Shown: positions 26,792-37,620, counted from the first letter of the stretch. The stretch is DNA of 64,000 nucleotides from OAS926 sp035503715 (GCA_035503715.1 DATJTE010000246.1:1-64000); one strand, 5' to 3'. Program-made: numbers and translations. The notes: generated by a model from the sequence alone, not told the origin.

Positions 26792-28276
26792 GTGGCCGAG
26801 ATTCCAAGCGATCTGCTCGTTAACAGGACGGACGAGGCTGGTCAGCCCCTTTCCTGGGCGACGGACACTTTCTTCGAGGCGCTGCAGGGCAGGGGCGACG
26901 CCAACACAAAGCGCACCGCTGAACGGGCAATCGCGTCCGAAGGGCTGCTGCCGCCGGCACTGGATGTGGCGGATCTCCGCGATGAGGCGGGGCGGGCGGT
27001 AAAGGCGATTCCTGCGGATGCGCTCGCCGAATCTGCTCGCAAGAAGCGCGTTCTGTCGCTTTTCGTCCAGTTACACGAAGCGTCGGGCGGCCGCCATCTC
27101 GTCGCCGCCAATGATGGGCGCGGCGGGCGGAGCTGGGTCTTTCTCTCCGGCGCCAATCCGGACGACGCTGAGCTGAAATCAGCGCTGCGGGCGCTTGGGG
27201 CGGGGGCGGGCAAGGCGGTGCTGTTTTGGCCGCATGGCGCGCTGACGGGCAGGCTGCGTGCGCTGGCCGATCCGGAAAACCGCGTCGACGGGCTGCCGAC
27301 GGCAATCTCCGTCTATAATCCGGTATTCGACCTCGAAACCTTCCTCGAAAAGTTGCCGCGCATGACGCGGCGTGTGCAAAAGCTCACGCACCTTGATCGG
27401 TTGGAAGCCGAATCGATCCACATCATGCGCGAAGTCGCCGCCGACGCCGAAAACCCGGTGATGCTCTATTCTGTCGGCAAGGACAGCGCGGTAATGCTGC
27501 ACCTCGCCAAGAAGGCGTTTTACCCGAGCCGTCCGCCATTCCCGCTGCTGCACGTCGATACGCGCTGGAAATTCCAGGAGATGTACCAGTTCCGCGACCA
27601 GATGGCGAAGGACGCGGGCATGGATCTCCTCGTCCACATCAATCCGGAAGGCATCGCCAAAAACATCAATCCGATTGATCACGGCAGCGCGCTCCACACC
27701 GACATCATGAAGACGGAGGGGCTGAAGCAGGCGCTGGCCGAGCACAAATTCGACGTGGCTTTTGGCGGCGCGCGCCGTGACGAGGAGAAGAGCCGCGCCA
27801 AGGAGCGCGTCTTCTCCTTCCGCAGCGCCGCCCAGCGCTGGGACCCGAAGAACCAGAGGCCTGAGTTGTGGAACCTCTACAACACCAAGAAGAAGCCGGG
27901 CGAGTCGATCCGCGTCTTCCCGATCTCGAACTGGACCGAGCTCGATGTCTGGCAATACATCTATCGCGAGCGCATCCCGATCGTGCCGCTCTATTTCGCC
28001 GCTGTCCGACCGGTTGTGATCCGCGACGGGCTGGTGCTGTTGCTCGATGATGACCGGCTGAAGCTGATGGACGGCGAAGAAGTTGAGTTCCGCAAGGTGC
28101 GTTTCCGCACGCTGGGCTGCTATCCGCTCACCGGCGGATTTGAATCTGAAGCCAGTGACTTGGCCTCCGTTGTTCTTGAGCTTCTTCAAGCGCGCTCCAG
28201 CGAGCGGCAGGGCAGGGCGATCGATACCGATTCCGCCGGCTCGATGGAGAAGAAGAAGCAGGAAGGATATTTCTGA
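26792..28276 (+). CDS. cysD: Sulfate adenylyltransferase subunit 2 with a 190-residue N-terminal extension
   Basis: 494 residues from GTG 26792 (AAGGA eight bases upstream). The canonical CysD begins at Met191 (27362): THLDRLEAESIHIMRE, LYSVGKDSAVMLHLAKKAF (PP-loop, 225-243), PLLHVDTRWKFQEMY, GARRDEEKSRAKERVFSFR, ISNWTELDVWQYI and the C-terminal KKKQEGYF. It makes APS from ATP and sulfate with CysN. The first 190 residues (RVLSLFVQLHEASGGRHLVA; KAVLFWPHGALTGRLRAL) are continuous in frame and not part of usual CysD proteins of about 300 residues. Stop overlaps the cysNC start by one base (TGATG). Confidence 0.9.
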   Translation: MAEIPSDLLVNRTDEAGQPLSWATDTFFEALQGRGDANTKRTAERAIASEGLLPPALDVADLRDEAGRAVKAIPADALAESARKKRVLSLFVQLHEASGGRHLVAANDGRGGRSWVFLSGANPDDAELKSALRALGAGAGKAVLFWPHGALTGRLRALADPENRVDGLPTAISVYNPVFDLETFLEKLPRMTRRVQKLTHLDRLEAESIHIMREVAADAENPVMLYSVGKDSAVMLHLAKKAFYPSRPPFPLLHVDTRWKFQEMYQFRDQMAKDAGMDLLVHINPEGIAKNINPIDHGSALHTDIMKTEGLKQALAEHKFDVAFGGARRDEEKSRAKERVFSFRSAAQRWDPKNQRPELWNLYNTKKKPGESIRVFPISNWTELDVWQYIYRERIPIVPLYFAAVRPVVIRDGLVLLLDDDRLKLMDGEEVEFRKVRFRTLGCYPLTGGFESEASDLASVVLELLQARSSERQGRAIDTDSAGSMEKKKQEGYF

Positions 28277-30189
28277 TGGCCGACAATCTCGTGGCTGAAA
28301 GTGCGGAAGCGCGGATCGAAGCCTACCTCGACGAGCAGGCCAATCTCGACACGCTGCGCTTTATAACCTGCGGTTCGGTGGACGACGGCAAGTCGACGCT
28401 GATCGGCCGGATGCTCTATGAAGCGCAGCAGATTTTCGACGACCAGTTGGCCGAACTGAAGAAGACGTCGAAGAAGATGGGCACGCAGGGCGAAGACATC
28501 GACTTCGCGCTGCTGGTGGATGGGCTTGCCGCCGAACGCGAGCAGGGCATCACCATCGACGTCGCCTACCGTTTCTTCGCCACCGACAAGCGCAAGTTCA
28601 TCGTAGCCGACACGCCGGGCCACGAGCAGTACACACGCAACATGGTGACTGGCGCCTCGACTGCTGACGTCGCGGTGATCCTTATCGACGCGCGTCAGGG
28701 TGTACTGACACAGACGCGCCGCCACTCTTTCATCACCTCGCTGCTCGGCATCCGGCATGTGGTGCTGGCGGTGAACAAGATGGACCTCGTCGGTTACGAC
28801 GAGAAGATCTTTGACGAAATCGTCGAAGCCTATGGCGAGTTTGCCAAGAACCTGTCGTTCAGCTCCATCACGCCGATCCCGCTTTCCGCGCTCAAGGGCG
28901 ACAATGTCATCGAGCGCTCGTCGAAGATGAAGTGGTATTCGGGACCGACGCTGCTGGGCTATCTCGGCACCGTCGATGTGCGCGAGTCATCCGAGGGGCG
29001 GCCGTTCAGGTTCCCCGTACAGTGGGTGAACCGACCGAATCTCGATTTCCGCGGGTTTTCCGGCACAGTGGCCTCAGGTTCGATCGCAGTAGGTGACGAA
29101 ATCCGCGTGCTGCCGTCCGGCGAACTCGCCACCGTGAAAAGCATCGTTCTAGGCGAGAGGGAACTGCCCGTCGCGGTAGCCGATCAGGCCGTGACGATCA
29201 CGCTCGACCGCGAGGTCGACATTTCGCGCGGCGACGTCCTAGTTGCGTCGCGCGAACCGGCTGAGACGACCGACCAGTTCGAAGCAAAAATCGTCTGGAT
29301 GGATCGCGAGCAGGGCTTTCCGGGCCGCACCTACTGGCTGAAATCAGGCGCGGCGACCGTCAACGCGACGCTCTCCGAGGTCAGGCACAAATACAACATC
29401 AACACCTTCGAGGAGCAGGCTGCACGCTCGCTCGACCTGAACGACATCGCGGTGGCGAAGCTGGCGCTCGACCGGCGAATTGCCTTCGAGCCGTTCAAAG
29501 AGAACGAAGCGCTGGGCTCCTTCGTGCTGATCGACCGGCAGAGCCATCAGACGGTCGCAGCCGGAATGATCGATTTTGCGCTCCGTCGTGCCAGCAACGT
29601 GCACCGTCAAGCGACATCGGTGACGCGCACCGCACGCACCGCGCTCAACGGCCATCGCGGAAAGGTGCTGTGGTTCACCGGTCTGTCCGGGTCGGGCAAA
29701 TCGACTATCGCCAATGCGCTGGAAGTGAAGCTCTACAATGAGGGCTACCGCACCTACATCCTTGACGGCGACAATGTCCGCCAGGGTCTGAACAAGGACC
29801 TCGGCTTCACCGATGCGGACCGCGTGGAGAATATTCGCCGCATCGCCGAAGTGGCGAAGCTGATGGTAGATGCCGGGCTGGTCGTGATGACCGCCTTCAT
29901 CTCCCCGTTCCGGGCTGAGCGTGACATGGCGCGCGAGCTGTTCGACAAGGGCGATTTCGTCGAGGTTTATGTGAGCACGCCGATCGACGTAGCCGAGGCG
30001 CGCGATCCGAAGGGCCTCTACAAGAAGGCGCGGCGCGGCGAGATCCCGAACTTCACAGGCATCGGCTCGAAGTACGAACCGCCGCTCAACGCGGAGCTGA
30101 CCTACAACTCGGCCGAACTGCCGCTCGACACGATCGTCGATGACATTTTGGAGAAGATCAGGTTCTACGATCAGGATTACGAGATCTGA
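28276..30189 (+). CDS. cysNC: Bifunctional sulfate adenylyltransferase subunit 1/APS kinase (NodQ-like)
   Basis: 637 residues, the usual CysNC size. CysN part: GTPase G1 CGSVDDGKSTLIGRM (32-46), DTPGHEQYTRNM (G3), NKMDLVGYD (G4) and an EF-Tu-like barrel. CysC part from about residue 460: WFTGLSGSGKSTIANALE (P-loop), DGDNVRQGLNKDLGF and the FISPFRAERDMAREL helix. Together with CysD it turns ATP and sulfate into PAPS. In rhizobia the NodQ form supplies PAPS for Nod factor or polysaccharide sulfation as well as for assimilation. Its stop directly abuts the convergent glycosyltransferase stop. Confidence 0.93.
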   Translation: MADNLVAESAEARIEAYLDEQANLDTLRFITCGSVDDGKSTLIGRMLYEAQQIFDDQLAELKKTSKKMGTQGEDIDFALLVDGLAAEREQGITIDVAYRFFATDKRKFIVADTPGHEQYTRNMVTGASTADVAVILIDARQGVLTQTRRHSFITSLLGIRHVVLAVNKMDLVGYDEKIFDEIVEAYGEFAKNLSFSSITPIPLSALKGDNVIERSSKMKWYSGPTLLGYLGTVDVRESSEGRPFRFPVQWVNRPNLDFRGFSGTVASGSIAVGDEIRVLPSGELATVKSIVLGERELPVAVADQAVTITLDREVDISRGDVLVASREPAETTDQFEAKIVWMDREQGFPGRTYWLKSGAATVNATLSEVRHKYNINTFEEQAARSLDLNDIAVAKLALDRRIAFEPFKENEALGSFVLIDRQSHQTVAAGMIDFALRRASNVHRQATSVTRTARTALNGHRGKVLWFTGLSGSGKSTIANALEVKLYNEGYRTYILDGDNVRQGLNKDLGFTDADRVENIRRIAEVAKLMVDAGLVVMTAFISPFRAERDMARELFDKGDFVEVYVSTPIDVAEARDPKGLYKKARRGEIPNFTGIGSKYEPPLNAELTYNSAELPLDTIVDDILEKIRFYDQDYEI

Positions 30190-31311
30190 TCAGGCGAGAA
30201 GGCGCTCATAGAGCGTCTTCAGTTTCTTGAACTCGGCGTCCCAGCTGAAGCGGTCCTCGACCAGGCGGCGGGCGGTCGCGGCGATCGCAGCACGATCGCC
30301 TTCCAGGCGTCTGAGTAGTCGATCTATGCCTGCAGCGATCGAGCGCGGGTTTGCTGGATCGACGAATTCGGCGATGCTGTCGTCGCCGATCAACTCACGC
30401 CAGCGCGGGAAATCCGACGCCACGACCGGCAGGCCGGCGCTCATATATTCGAACAGTTTTGTCGGTTGCGAGTTGACGTAGTTGGGCTCGGGCAACAGCG
30501 TCAGCAGGCCAAAATCCGCCTCGGCAAACAGCGGCACGAGCTTTTCGCGGGGCAAAAAGCCATGATACTCCACCTTGGTCCAGCCTCTCAGAGCGCGGGC
30601 TTCGGCGAGCATGGCTTCGGATTCGAAGGTGCCCGCAAGGTGGACGCGTCGCACCGCCTCGCAGAGGCCAACTGCCTCGATCATCTGCAATATGCCGCGC
30701 GTGCGTGTGATACCGCCTGCGTAGAGGCCGATACTTGCCGGCGAGCGCGATCGGCCTTGAGCTGGAGGGAATTCGCTCAGCAGCGGAAAATTCTGGATCG
30801 CGAGCGCGCCGTGCCCGAGCTTCGCGGCAATGAACGGCGTCGCCGCGAGGAGCGCGTCGGCCCGTCCGGCCGCTGCTTCAAGCGAGCGCGCGATTAACCC
30901 GAATATCGGCTGGGCTGCGGCCGGAATCCACGGCTTTGACTGGACTTGCCCGGATAGGTCTTCATGCGCATCGAAGATCCGTTTGGCTCGGCCGAAGCGG
31001 CGCGTCACCAGGAAGGGCAGGAGTTCCGGATCGTGGATATGAACGATATCGCCATCCAGCGAAGCAGCCATCGCCGCGACGCGATTGCCGCCCGCGAGGG
31101 CACGCTTGGCGCGTGAGCGGATATCGGTGCCCGGCAGAAGATGCACGGTAGCGCCGTCCCGCACGAACTGGCTCGCGGCCGTGGCATCGCGGTCGATAGC
31201 GACCACGTGTGTGTCGAACCCCGCAGCCGCGGTTGAACGGGCCATCTTGTGAAAGATGCGCACGTCATCCCAGCGGTGGACGTTGGTGCAGTGAATGATT
31301 CTGCGCGGCAA
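30190..31311 (-). CDS. Family 4 glycosyltransferase
   Basis: 373 residues from TTG 31311, preceded at eight bases by GGAAG. The core has RIIHCTNVHRWDDVRIFHKM, DIVHIHDPELLPF, RIFDAHEDLSGQ, GLYAGGITRTRGILQMIEAV and QPTKLFEYMSAGLPVVASD, the standard acceptor- and donor-domain blocks of GT4. The frame remains open to 31479, but that part overlaps the upstream region of the divergent CapD-like gene and has no domain features. It likely transfers a sugar to a lipid-linked oligosaccharide; the donor is unknown. Confidence 0.8.
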   Translation of the reverse strand: MPRRIIHCTNVHRWDDVRIFHKMARSTAAAGFDTHVVAIDRDATAASQFVRDGATVHLLPGTDIRSRAKRALAGGNRVAAMAASLDGDIVHIHDPELLPFLVTRRFGRAKRIFDAHEDLSGQVQSKPWIPAAAQPIFGLIARSLEAAAGRADALLAATPFIAAKLGHGALAIQNFPLLSEFPPAQGRSRSPASIGLYAGGITRTRGILQMIEAVGLCEAVRRVHLAGTFESEAMLAEARALRGWTKVEYHGFLPREKLVPLFAEADFGLLTLLPEPNYVNSQPTKLFEYMSAGLPVVASDFPRWRELIGDDSIAEFVDPANPRSIAAGIDRLLRRLEGDRAAIAATARRLVEDRFSWDAEFKKLKTLYERLLA

Positions 31312-31488
31312 GGCCAAGGCTTCCGGAGTCTGACCCGGCGCTGGTAGCTGACCGGGGGGAAAAGGTCGAGAACCGGGACTGAATTGATTCCAGCTGCCAG
31401 TTGGGCCATAAGCGCCTCGCTCCTCCAGATATCCGCTCAAAATCAGCGGGAAACCAAAATCCCGCCGGCGCGGCGGCAACAGGAACGA

Positions 31489-33354
31489 ATGCGCAACGCG
31501 CTGGCTGCACGACTGGTATCTCTACCGCGCTGGCTGAAGCGGACGATTGTCGCCGCTGGCGACTTCGCATTGCTGCTGCTCGCCGTATGGCTTGCTTATG
31601 TGCTTCGCTACAGCCGGCTGTATCAGCCGAACGAGACGCAGATCTGGCTGATGCTCGTGGCGCCGCTCATCGCGCTGCCGGTTTTCGAGCGCTTCGGCAT
31701 CTACAAGGTCGTTGTGCGGTTTGCGACCGAGAAGACGATCTGGGTCATAACCCAGGCGATGGTAATCGCAGCGCTGCTCTGGCTTGCTTTCGTGTTCATG
31801 ACGGAATTTCGTGGTGTGGCGCAGGTGCCACGCTCGGTGCCGATCATCTACGCCGCCATTGGCACCCTCTTTATCGGCGGCAGCCGCATGGCGGCACGGC
31901 GGCTACTGCGATCAGCGGCTGACACGAGGGCGGGCCGGACGCGCACCCTGATTTATGGCGCGGGGTCGATGGGCCGCCAGCTGGCCGCGGCGCTAAGGGC
32001 GGACGCCAGTAGTTATCCGCGCGGCTTTCTGGACAGCGATCCGGCGCTCGACGGCGCCGAGGTTTCCGGCCTCCGTGTTTATTCCCCCACGCGCCTCAAC
32101 GAACTCGTCGCCGAACTTCGCATCACCGACGTCATCGTCTGCGGTGATGCGATTGAAGGGGGCGACAAGTCACGCATCATCGGCGAGCTCGCCCAATCGC
32201 ATGTGCGCATTCGCTTTCTGCCGGCCGCGGCGCGGAATTTCGGCGACAACCTTGTGGACTCGATCCGCGAGATCGGCATTGAGGATATTCTCGGGCGGCC
32301 CGTGGTCGAACCGGATGCCGAGTTGCTTCACGGCTCGGTGTCGGGAAAATCCGTGCTGGTCACGGGGGCGGGCGGTTCGATCGGCTCCGAGCTTTGCCGG
32401 CAGATCATGAAGCTTGCGCCGGCGCGGCTTGTGCTTCTGGAGATGGACGAGTTCGCGCTCTACGAGATGGAGCGCAAGCTCGAACAGCGCGGCAAGGTTG
32501 ACGTGGTGCCGGTGTTGGGATCGGTGACCGACCGCGCGCTGGCCGAGAAGCTTTTCAAGACATATCCGATCGACACGGTTTTCCACACCGCGGCCTACAA
32601 GCATGTCCATCTGGTGGAGGTGAATCCGCTAGCCGGCATTGCCAACAACGTGTTTGGAACCTGGACGATCGCAGACGCGGCGCGCGAGGCAGGGGTTGAG
32701 CGTTTCGTCCTGATCTCGACCGACAAGGCCGTGCGTCCAACCAACATCATGGGAGCCACCAAGCGCTGGGCGGAGATCATTGTGCGCGGCATGGGTGGCG
32801 GCACGACCCCGTCGGGCAAGAAGCAGAACTTCTGCTCGGTGCGTTTCGGCAATGTCATCGGCTCGCAAGGCTCGGCGGTGCCCCTGTTCAAAGAGCAGAT
32901 TCAGGCGGGCGGCCCGGTGACGCTGACGCATGATGAGATGACTCGCTATTTCATGTCGGCGAACGAAGCGGCCGAACTGATCATCCAGGCCGCCACGCTC
33001 TCCGACAATGGCGAGGTGTTCCTGCTCGACATGGGCAAGCCGGTGAAGATTCGCGATCTGGCGGAGAACATGATCCGTCTGGCGGGCCGGACGTTGCGCA
33101 ACGCGGAAAATCCCACCGGCGACATCGAAATCGTCGTGTTGGGTCCGCGCCCAGGCGAGAAACTGTTCGAGGAATTGTTTTACGACAATAATGGCGTCGA
33201 ACGCACCAAGCATCCCAAGATCATGTGCTCGACGCGCAGGATCCGCGAATTGGACGCGATCAAGAGCGGCCTCGAGCGGCTGCAGGCTGCGGTCACGGAC
33301 GGCGACCCGGCAAAGGCGCGAGAAATACTCTTCTCCTTTATCGCCAAGTCCTGA
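31489..33354 (+). CDS. Membrane-anchored nucleotide-sugar 4,6-dehydratase (PglF/WbpM/CapD family)
   Basis: 621 residues; ATG 31489 with AGGA upstream. Four hydrophobic segments occupy about residues 15-135, followed by a CoA-binding-like Rossmann unit (TLIYGAGSMGRQLAAAL) and the catalytic SDR domain: SVLVTGAGGSIGSELCRQI, VFHTAAYKHVHLVE, STDKAVRPTNIMGATKR, RFGNVIGSQGSAVPLF and LGPRPGEKLFEEL. The family dehydrates UDP-GlcNAc to the 4-keto-6-deoxy sugar at the inner membrane. With the PglE- and PglC-like genes downstream it fits the first step of a UDP-bacillosamine-type route. It converges directly with the glycosyltransferase at 33355 and is divergent from the one at 30190. Confidence 0.88.
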   Translation: MRNALAARLVSLPRWLKRTIVAAGDFALLLLAVWLAYVLRYSRLYQPNETQIWLMLVAPLIALPVFERFGIYKVVVRFATEKTIWVITQAMVIAALLWLAFVFMTEFRGVAQVPRSVPIIYAAIGTLFIGGSRMAARRLLRSAADTRAGRTRTLIYGAGSMGRQLAAALRADASSYPRGFLDSDPALDGAEVSGLRVYSPTRLNELVAELRITDVIVCGDAIEGGDKSRIIGELAQSHVRIRFLPAAARNFGDNLVDSIREIGIEDILGRPVVEPDAELLHGSVSGKSVLVTGAGGSIGSELCRQIMKLAPARLVLLEMDEFALYEMERKLEQRGKVDVVPVLGSVTDRALAEKLFKTYPIDTVFHTAAYKHVHLVEVNPLAGIANNVFGTWTIADAAREAGVERFVLISTDKAVRPTNIMGATKRWAEIIVRGMGGGTTPSGKKQNFCSVRFGNVIGSQGSAVPLFKEQIQAGGPVTLTHDEMTRYFMSANEAAELIIQAATLSDNGEVFLLDMGKPVKIRDLAENMIRLAGRTLRNAENPTGDIEIVVLGPRPGEKLFEELFYDNNGVERTKHPKIMCSTRRIRELDAIKSGLERLQAAVTDGDPAKAREILFSFIAKS

Positions 33355-34611
33355 TCAGTTCGAATTCGCGATCGCCTCGGCATACCGGCGCGCGATCTGG
33401 CGATAGTCATATTCGCTCAAGGCGAGACTGCGGCCCTTCTCGCCCATGCTTACCCGCTCCTCCGCCGTCATCTTGCCAAAAGCCTTCAGTGCGTCGGCAA
33501 TCGCTTCGGGCGAGTCATTGCCAGTCACAATTCCGCAACCGGATGCGGTGACGGGGTCGCCGGCCGCCGTCAGCGGCAGAAGCACCGGCAGACCCGCCTG
33601 CATGAAATCCATGATCTTGTTGAAGCTGATGCCGTAGCGATAAACGGCTGCATGGTCGCGTGCGCCGGCGTAGCCGATATCGGCAAGTGCGGTGAGAGAG
33701 AGCGCATCGCCCTTGGGTACGGAGCCGAAAAAGGCAACGGACGAGAGTCCGAGCTTTGCGCACTGGATTTTCAAGGCTTCGGTCTGCGCGCCGTGGCCAA
33801 GGAGAATGATGCCGAACCGCTCCTCCTGTCCGCTCGATTTGAGCAGGGCAACGGCGTCGAGCAGCCGGTCGAGTGCGTTTGGCGCGCCTTGCGAGCCCGG
33901 GTGGATGACGATCAGCCGGCCTTCTCTTTTCCACGCCGAGATTTGAGCTTCGGCGGCCAGCGCGGTTTCACTGACGGACGACGAAGCCTCGGTAGGTTCG
34001 GGCGACGGGTCGATTCCGTTCGGGACGAAGACGAATTTTCCGGGTTTCAGTCCGCGTTCGCGCATGAGCGGCTCCGCCGCGCCGAGCTGTGACGCAACGA
34101 GGTTCGCGCACCGATAGGCAAAGCGCTCGGTGAGGCCGGTGAGCAATACGAACGGGTGCCATCTGGAAGAACCGTTGATCTCGGTGATCGACAGCGGCCA
34201 GAGGTCCCGTACCTCGAAGACCAGCTTCGCGCCGAACTTTTTCGCCAGCCGCGCGGCCGGATAAATCGCGAACGGATGCGGCGACGAGACGATGATGGCA
34301 TCTGGACGGCCAAATCTGGCTTCGCCCGTGCGCGCCAGGCGCCAGGCCGATCGGCAATAGTCGAATATGTTGAGCAGCCGGAACACGTCATTGCCGGTGT
34401 AGCGGCGAGCGTCGAGCGGCGCGTAGCGCACGCCGCTGATATCGATCTCGTCGGGGAGCGGCGCATCTTTCTCAAGCAAGTGGTGATAGCGCGCAGGGAA
34501 GATCGTCGCCGTGTGGCCAAGCGCGGCCCAGGCGCGGGCGAGATGAAACGCCCGGTGCGCCTTGCCGATGCCCGGTCCGCCGGCATAGTGGCTGAGATAC
34601 CAGATATTCAC
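33355..34611 (-). CDS. WbuB/WcaI-like family 4 glycosyltransferase
   Basis: 418 residues. It starts NIWYLSHYAGGPGIGKAHRA, contains IVSSPHPFAIYPAARLAKKF, LVFEVRDLWPLSI, FVFVPNGIDPSP and a C-terminal SFNKIMDFMQAGLPVLLPL. The pattern DLWP and the GIGK-like N terminus resemble WbuB-type enzymes that add an amino-deoxy sugar such as FucNAc as the second residue of a repeat unit. It sits next to the initiating PglC-like transferase, on the other strand, supporting an early glycan step. The specific donor is inference. Confidence 0.78.
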   Translation of the reverse strand: MNIWYLSHYAGGPGIGKAHRAFHLARAWAALGHTATIFPARYHHLLEKDAPLPDEIDISGVRYAPLDARRYTGNDVFRLLNIFDYCRSAWRLARTGEARFGRPDAIIVSSPHPFAIYPAARLAKKFGAKLVFEVRDLWPLSITEINGSSRWHPFVLLTGLTERFAYRCANLVASQLGAAEPLMRERGLKPGKFVFVPNGIDPSPEPTEASSSVSETALAAEAQISAWKREGRLIVIHPGSQGAPNALDRLLDAVALLKSSGQEERFGIILLGHGAQTEALKIQCAKLGLSSVAFFGSVPKGDALSLTALADIGYAGARDHAAVYRYGISFNKIMDFMQAGLPVLLPLTAAGDPVTASGCGIVTGNDSPEAIADALKAFGKMTAEERVSMGEKGRSLALSEYDYRQIARRYAEAIANSN

Positions 34612-34704
34612 CGCCGGCGCGCTTTCCCTTCGATCCGAGCTTCGCTAATTAGCGAAATCGTGCCGGGGGCGCGAGGGCTCCAGGAACGAAACGGGCAGGG
34701 TGCG

Positions 34705-35307
34705 ATGAAACGCGGTTTCGACATTGTGGTCTCGGCTCTGGCCCTGGTCCTGCTTTCCCCGGTGTTTCTCGCCATTGCTCTGCTTGTACGCGCGAAGCTA
34801 GGCAGCCCGGTTCTGTTCAGGCAGACGCGGCCAGGGCTTTCCGGCAAGCCGTTCCTGCTGATGAAATTCCGCACGATGAAGAATGCGAGCGACGCTTCCG
34901 GCAGGCCGCTGCCGGACGCCGACCGGCTGACCGGTTTCGGGCGCTTTCTGCGCTCCACCAGCCTCGATGAGCTTCCGGAGTTGGTGAACGTTTTGAAGGG
35001 CGAGATGAGCCTCGTCGGACCGCGGCCGCTTTTGATGGAATATCTCCCGTTGTATTCGGCCGAGCAGGCGCGCCGTCACGAGGTTCGGCCCGGGGTCACC
35101 GGCTGGGCGCAGGTGAACGGCCGCAACGCCATTTCCTGGGAAGAGAAATTCAGGCTCGACGTGTGGTATGTCGACAACCGCAGTTTCGCGCTGGACGCGA
35201 AGATTCTCGCCATGACGGTCGGACGCCTGCTGACCCGTTCGGGGATTTCGGCTGAAGGCGAGGCGACTATGCCCCGCTTCACCGGGAGTGGTGACCGAAA
35301 CGCATGA
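34705..35307 (+). CDS. PglC-type monotopic phosphoglycosyltransferase (initiating sugar transferase)
   Basis: 200 residues, the compact PglC size. An N-terminal re-entrant hydrophobic helix (FDIVVSALALVLLSPVFLAI) is followed by KFRTMKNASDASGRPL, the catalytic STSLDELPEL block (Asp-Glu dyad) and MSLVGPRPLLMEYLPLY. It transfers a phospho-sugar, by family a bacillosamine- or QuiNAc-like residue, from UDP to undecaprenyl phosphate. The end (GEATMPRFTGS) matches PglC-type enzymes. The gene carries an in-frame acetyltransferase remnant right after its stop codon, as if a PglB-like fused gene had lost its second domain. The strand is plus while both glycosyltransferases before it are minus. Confidence 0.85.
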   Translation: MKRGFDIVVSALALVLLSPVFLAIALLVRAKLGSPVLFRQTRPGLSGKPFLLMKFRTMKNASDASGRPLPDADRLTGFGRFLRSTSLDELPELVNVLKGEMSLVGPRPLLMEYLPLYSAEQARRHEVRPGVTGWAQVNGRNAISWEEKFRLDVWYVDNRSFALDAKILAMTVGRLLTRSGISAEGEATMPRFTGSGDRNA

Positions 35308-35493
35308 TTTCCGGTAAATCTGCACAGCGAGCGAAGCTGGATCGGTAACGGACCCCTTGTGCGCCATGGCGTTTAGGCATGCACCGATGCCATTGTGGTC
35401 CTGGGCAGGCTTGTTGTAGAAGGCCAGCCCGATATGGCCACAATCGTTGGCGTGCCGGCGAAGCCAATTCCCGGCAACTCAAAAAATGGATGA
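35308..35493 (+). pseudogene. Eroded C-terminal end of a PglD-like acetyltransferase
   Basis: Read in the same frame as the sugar transferase just upstream, this stretch gives WIGNGPLVRHGV, a TAG stop at 35374, then ACTDAIVVLGRLVVEG and MATIVGVPAKPIPGN before TGA at 35491. The VGVPAKPI ending and spaced small-hydrophobic repeats are typical of the last coils of a hexapeptide acetyltransferase. About 50 codons remain of an expected 200, with one internal stop and no start, so it cannot work. Its place between PglC- and PglE-like genes is where PglD normally belongs. Confidence 0.6.
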
Positions 35494-35499
35494 TCTGAC

Positions 35500-36671
<1,172 letters not shown>

Positions 36672-36675
<4 letters not shown>

Positions 36676-37613
36676 CGCGTCGTTCTCCAGCTACTCAGTT
36701 CATTCCGCCACGGCGGATTCGCGCCAGCACGCGAAACTGTGACCGCCGCAGCCTTCGCGCCGAGCGTCAGCGCGGTGCGGATCGCATCCTCCGACAGCGA
36801 GGCAAGCGCGCCTTTCGTCAGCAGCCTTTGCTCGTGCAGTGAGGCGAGCACCCCGGCGTTGAACGTGTCGCCTGCGCCGACCGTATCCACCACCGTCACC
36901 TTCGGCGGCGCTACGGTGACCTCATGGCTTTTCGTGTACGCCGTTGCGCCCTTCGCGCCGCCGGTGACGATGACAAGCTTCGGACCGCGATCGAGCCAGC
37001 GGCGGGCGACCTCGTCGGCTGCGCCTTCCTCGCCGAACCATTTCAGGTCTTCGTCGGAGAGCTTCACGACGTCGGCCATCGCCATCATGCGGTTCATGCG
37101 CGCGAGATGCTTCTGCTTGTCGGGAATGAAACCCGGCCGAATGTTCGGATCGAGCATGGCGACGCGTTTGCCATGCTCCCGTGCCATCAGCGTTTCGTAG
37201 GTCGCGCCACAGGGCTCGGGGATCAGGCTGATCGCGCCGAAGAGCAGGGCCTCCGCATCGTCGCTGAGAACAGGCAGGTCCGCCTCCGACAGCATGCGCC
37301 CGGCCGTGCCCTCGTCATAGAAAACGTATGTCGCATGGCCGTCGGTGAGATTGACGAAAGCAAGCGTCGTTGGCCGGTTCGAAAACGCTGCGAACCGCGT
37401 GCCGGCCTTGCTGTCCGCGAGCGTTTTCCCGAGTAGCTCACCGAAGAGGTCGTTTGAGATGCCGGAAAAAAACTCGACCGGGGCGCCCAGCCGCCCGAGC
37501 GCGATCGCGGTATTGAACACCGCGCCGCCTGCATAGGGCGCGAAGGCCGGTTCGCCCGCCTCGCTCTTGCGCGGCAGCATGTCGATCAGCGCCTCGCCGC
37601 AACACACGATCAT
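36672..37613 (-). CDS. frcK: PfkB-family sugar kinase, probable fructokinase
   Basis: 313 residues. PfkB motif 1 (GGAVFNTAIALGRLGAPVEF) and motif 2 (DTVGAGDTFNAGVLA, with the catalytic Asp) are both present. The family phosphorylates fructose and similar sugars with ATP in the cytoplasm. It is third in a minus-strand set with the ROK regulator and an RbsD/FucU-like gene, divergent from frcBCA, the same gene set as rhizobial fructose uptake loci. Eight bases separate it from the RbsD/FucU gene. A generic ribokinase-type role is the alternative; the symbol follows locus context. Confidence 0.82.
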
Positions 37614-37620
37614 ATCAGGA

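Noticed and set aside
26712..26807. Longer start for cysQ
   Set aside because: The extra residues overlap the 5' end of cysD and have no nucleotidase features, although the frame is open.
31312..31479. Longer start for the glycosyltransferase at 30190
   Set aside because: Begins with TTG, is proline-rich without fold features, and occupies the divergent promoter region.
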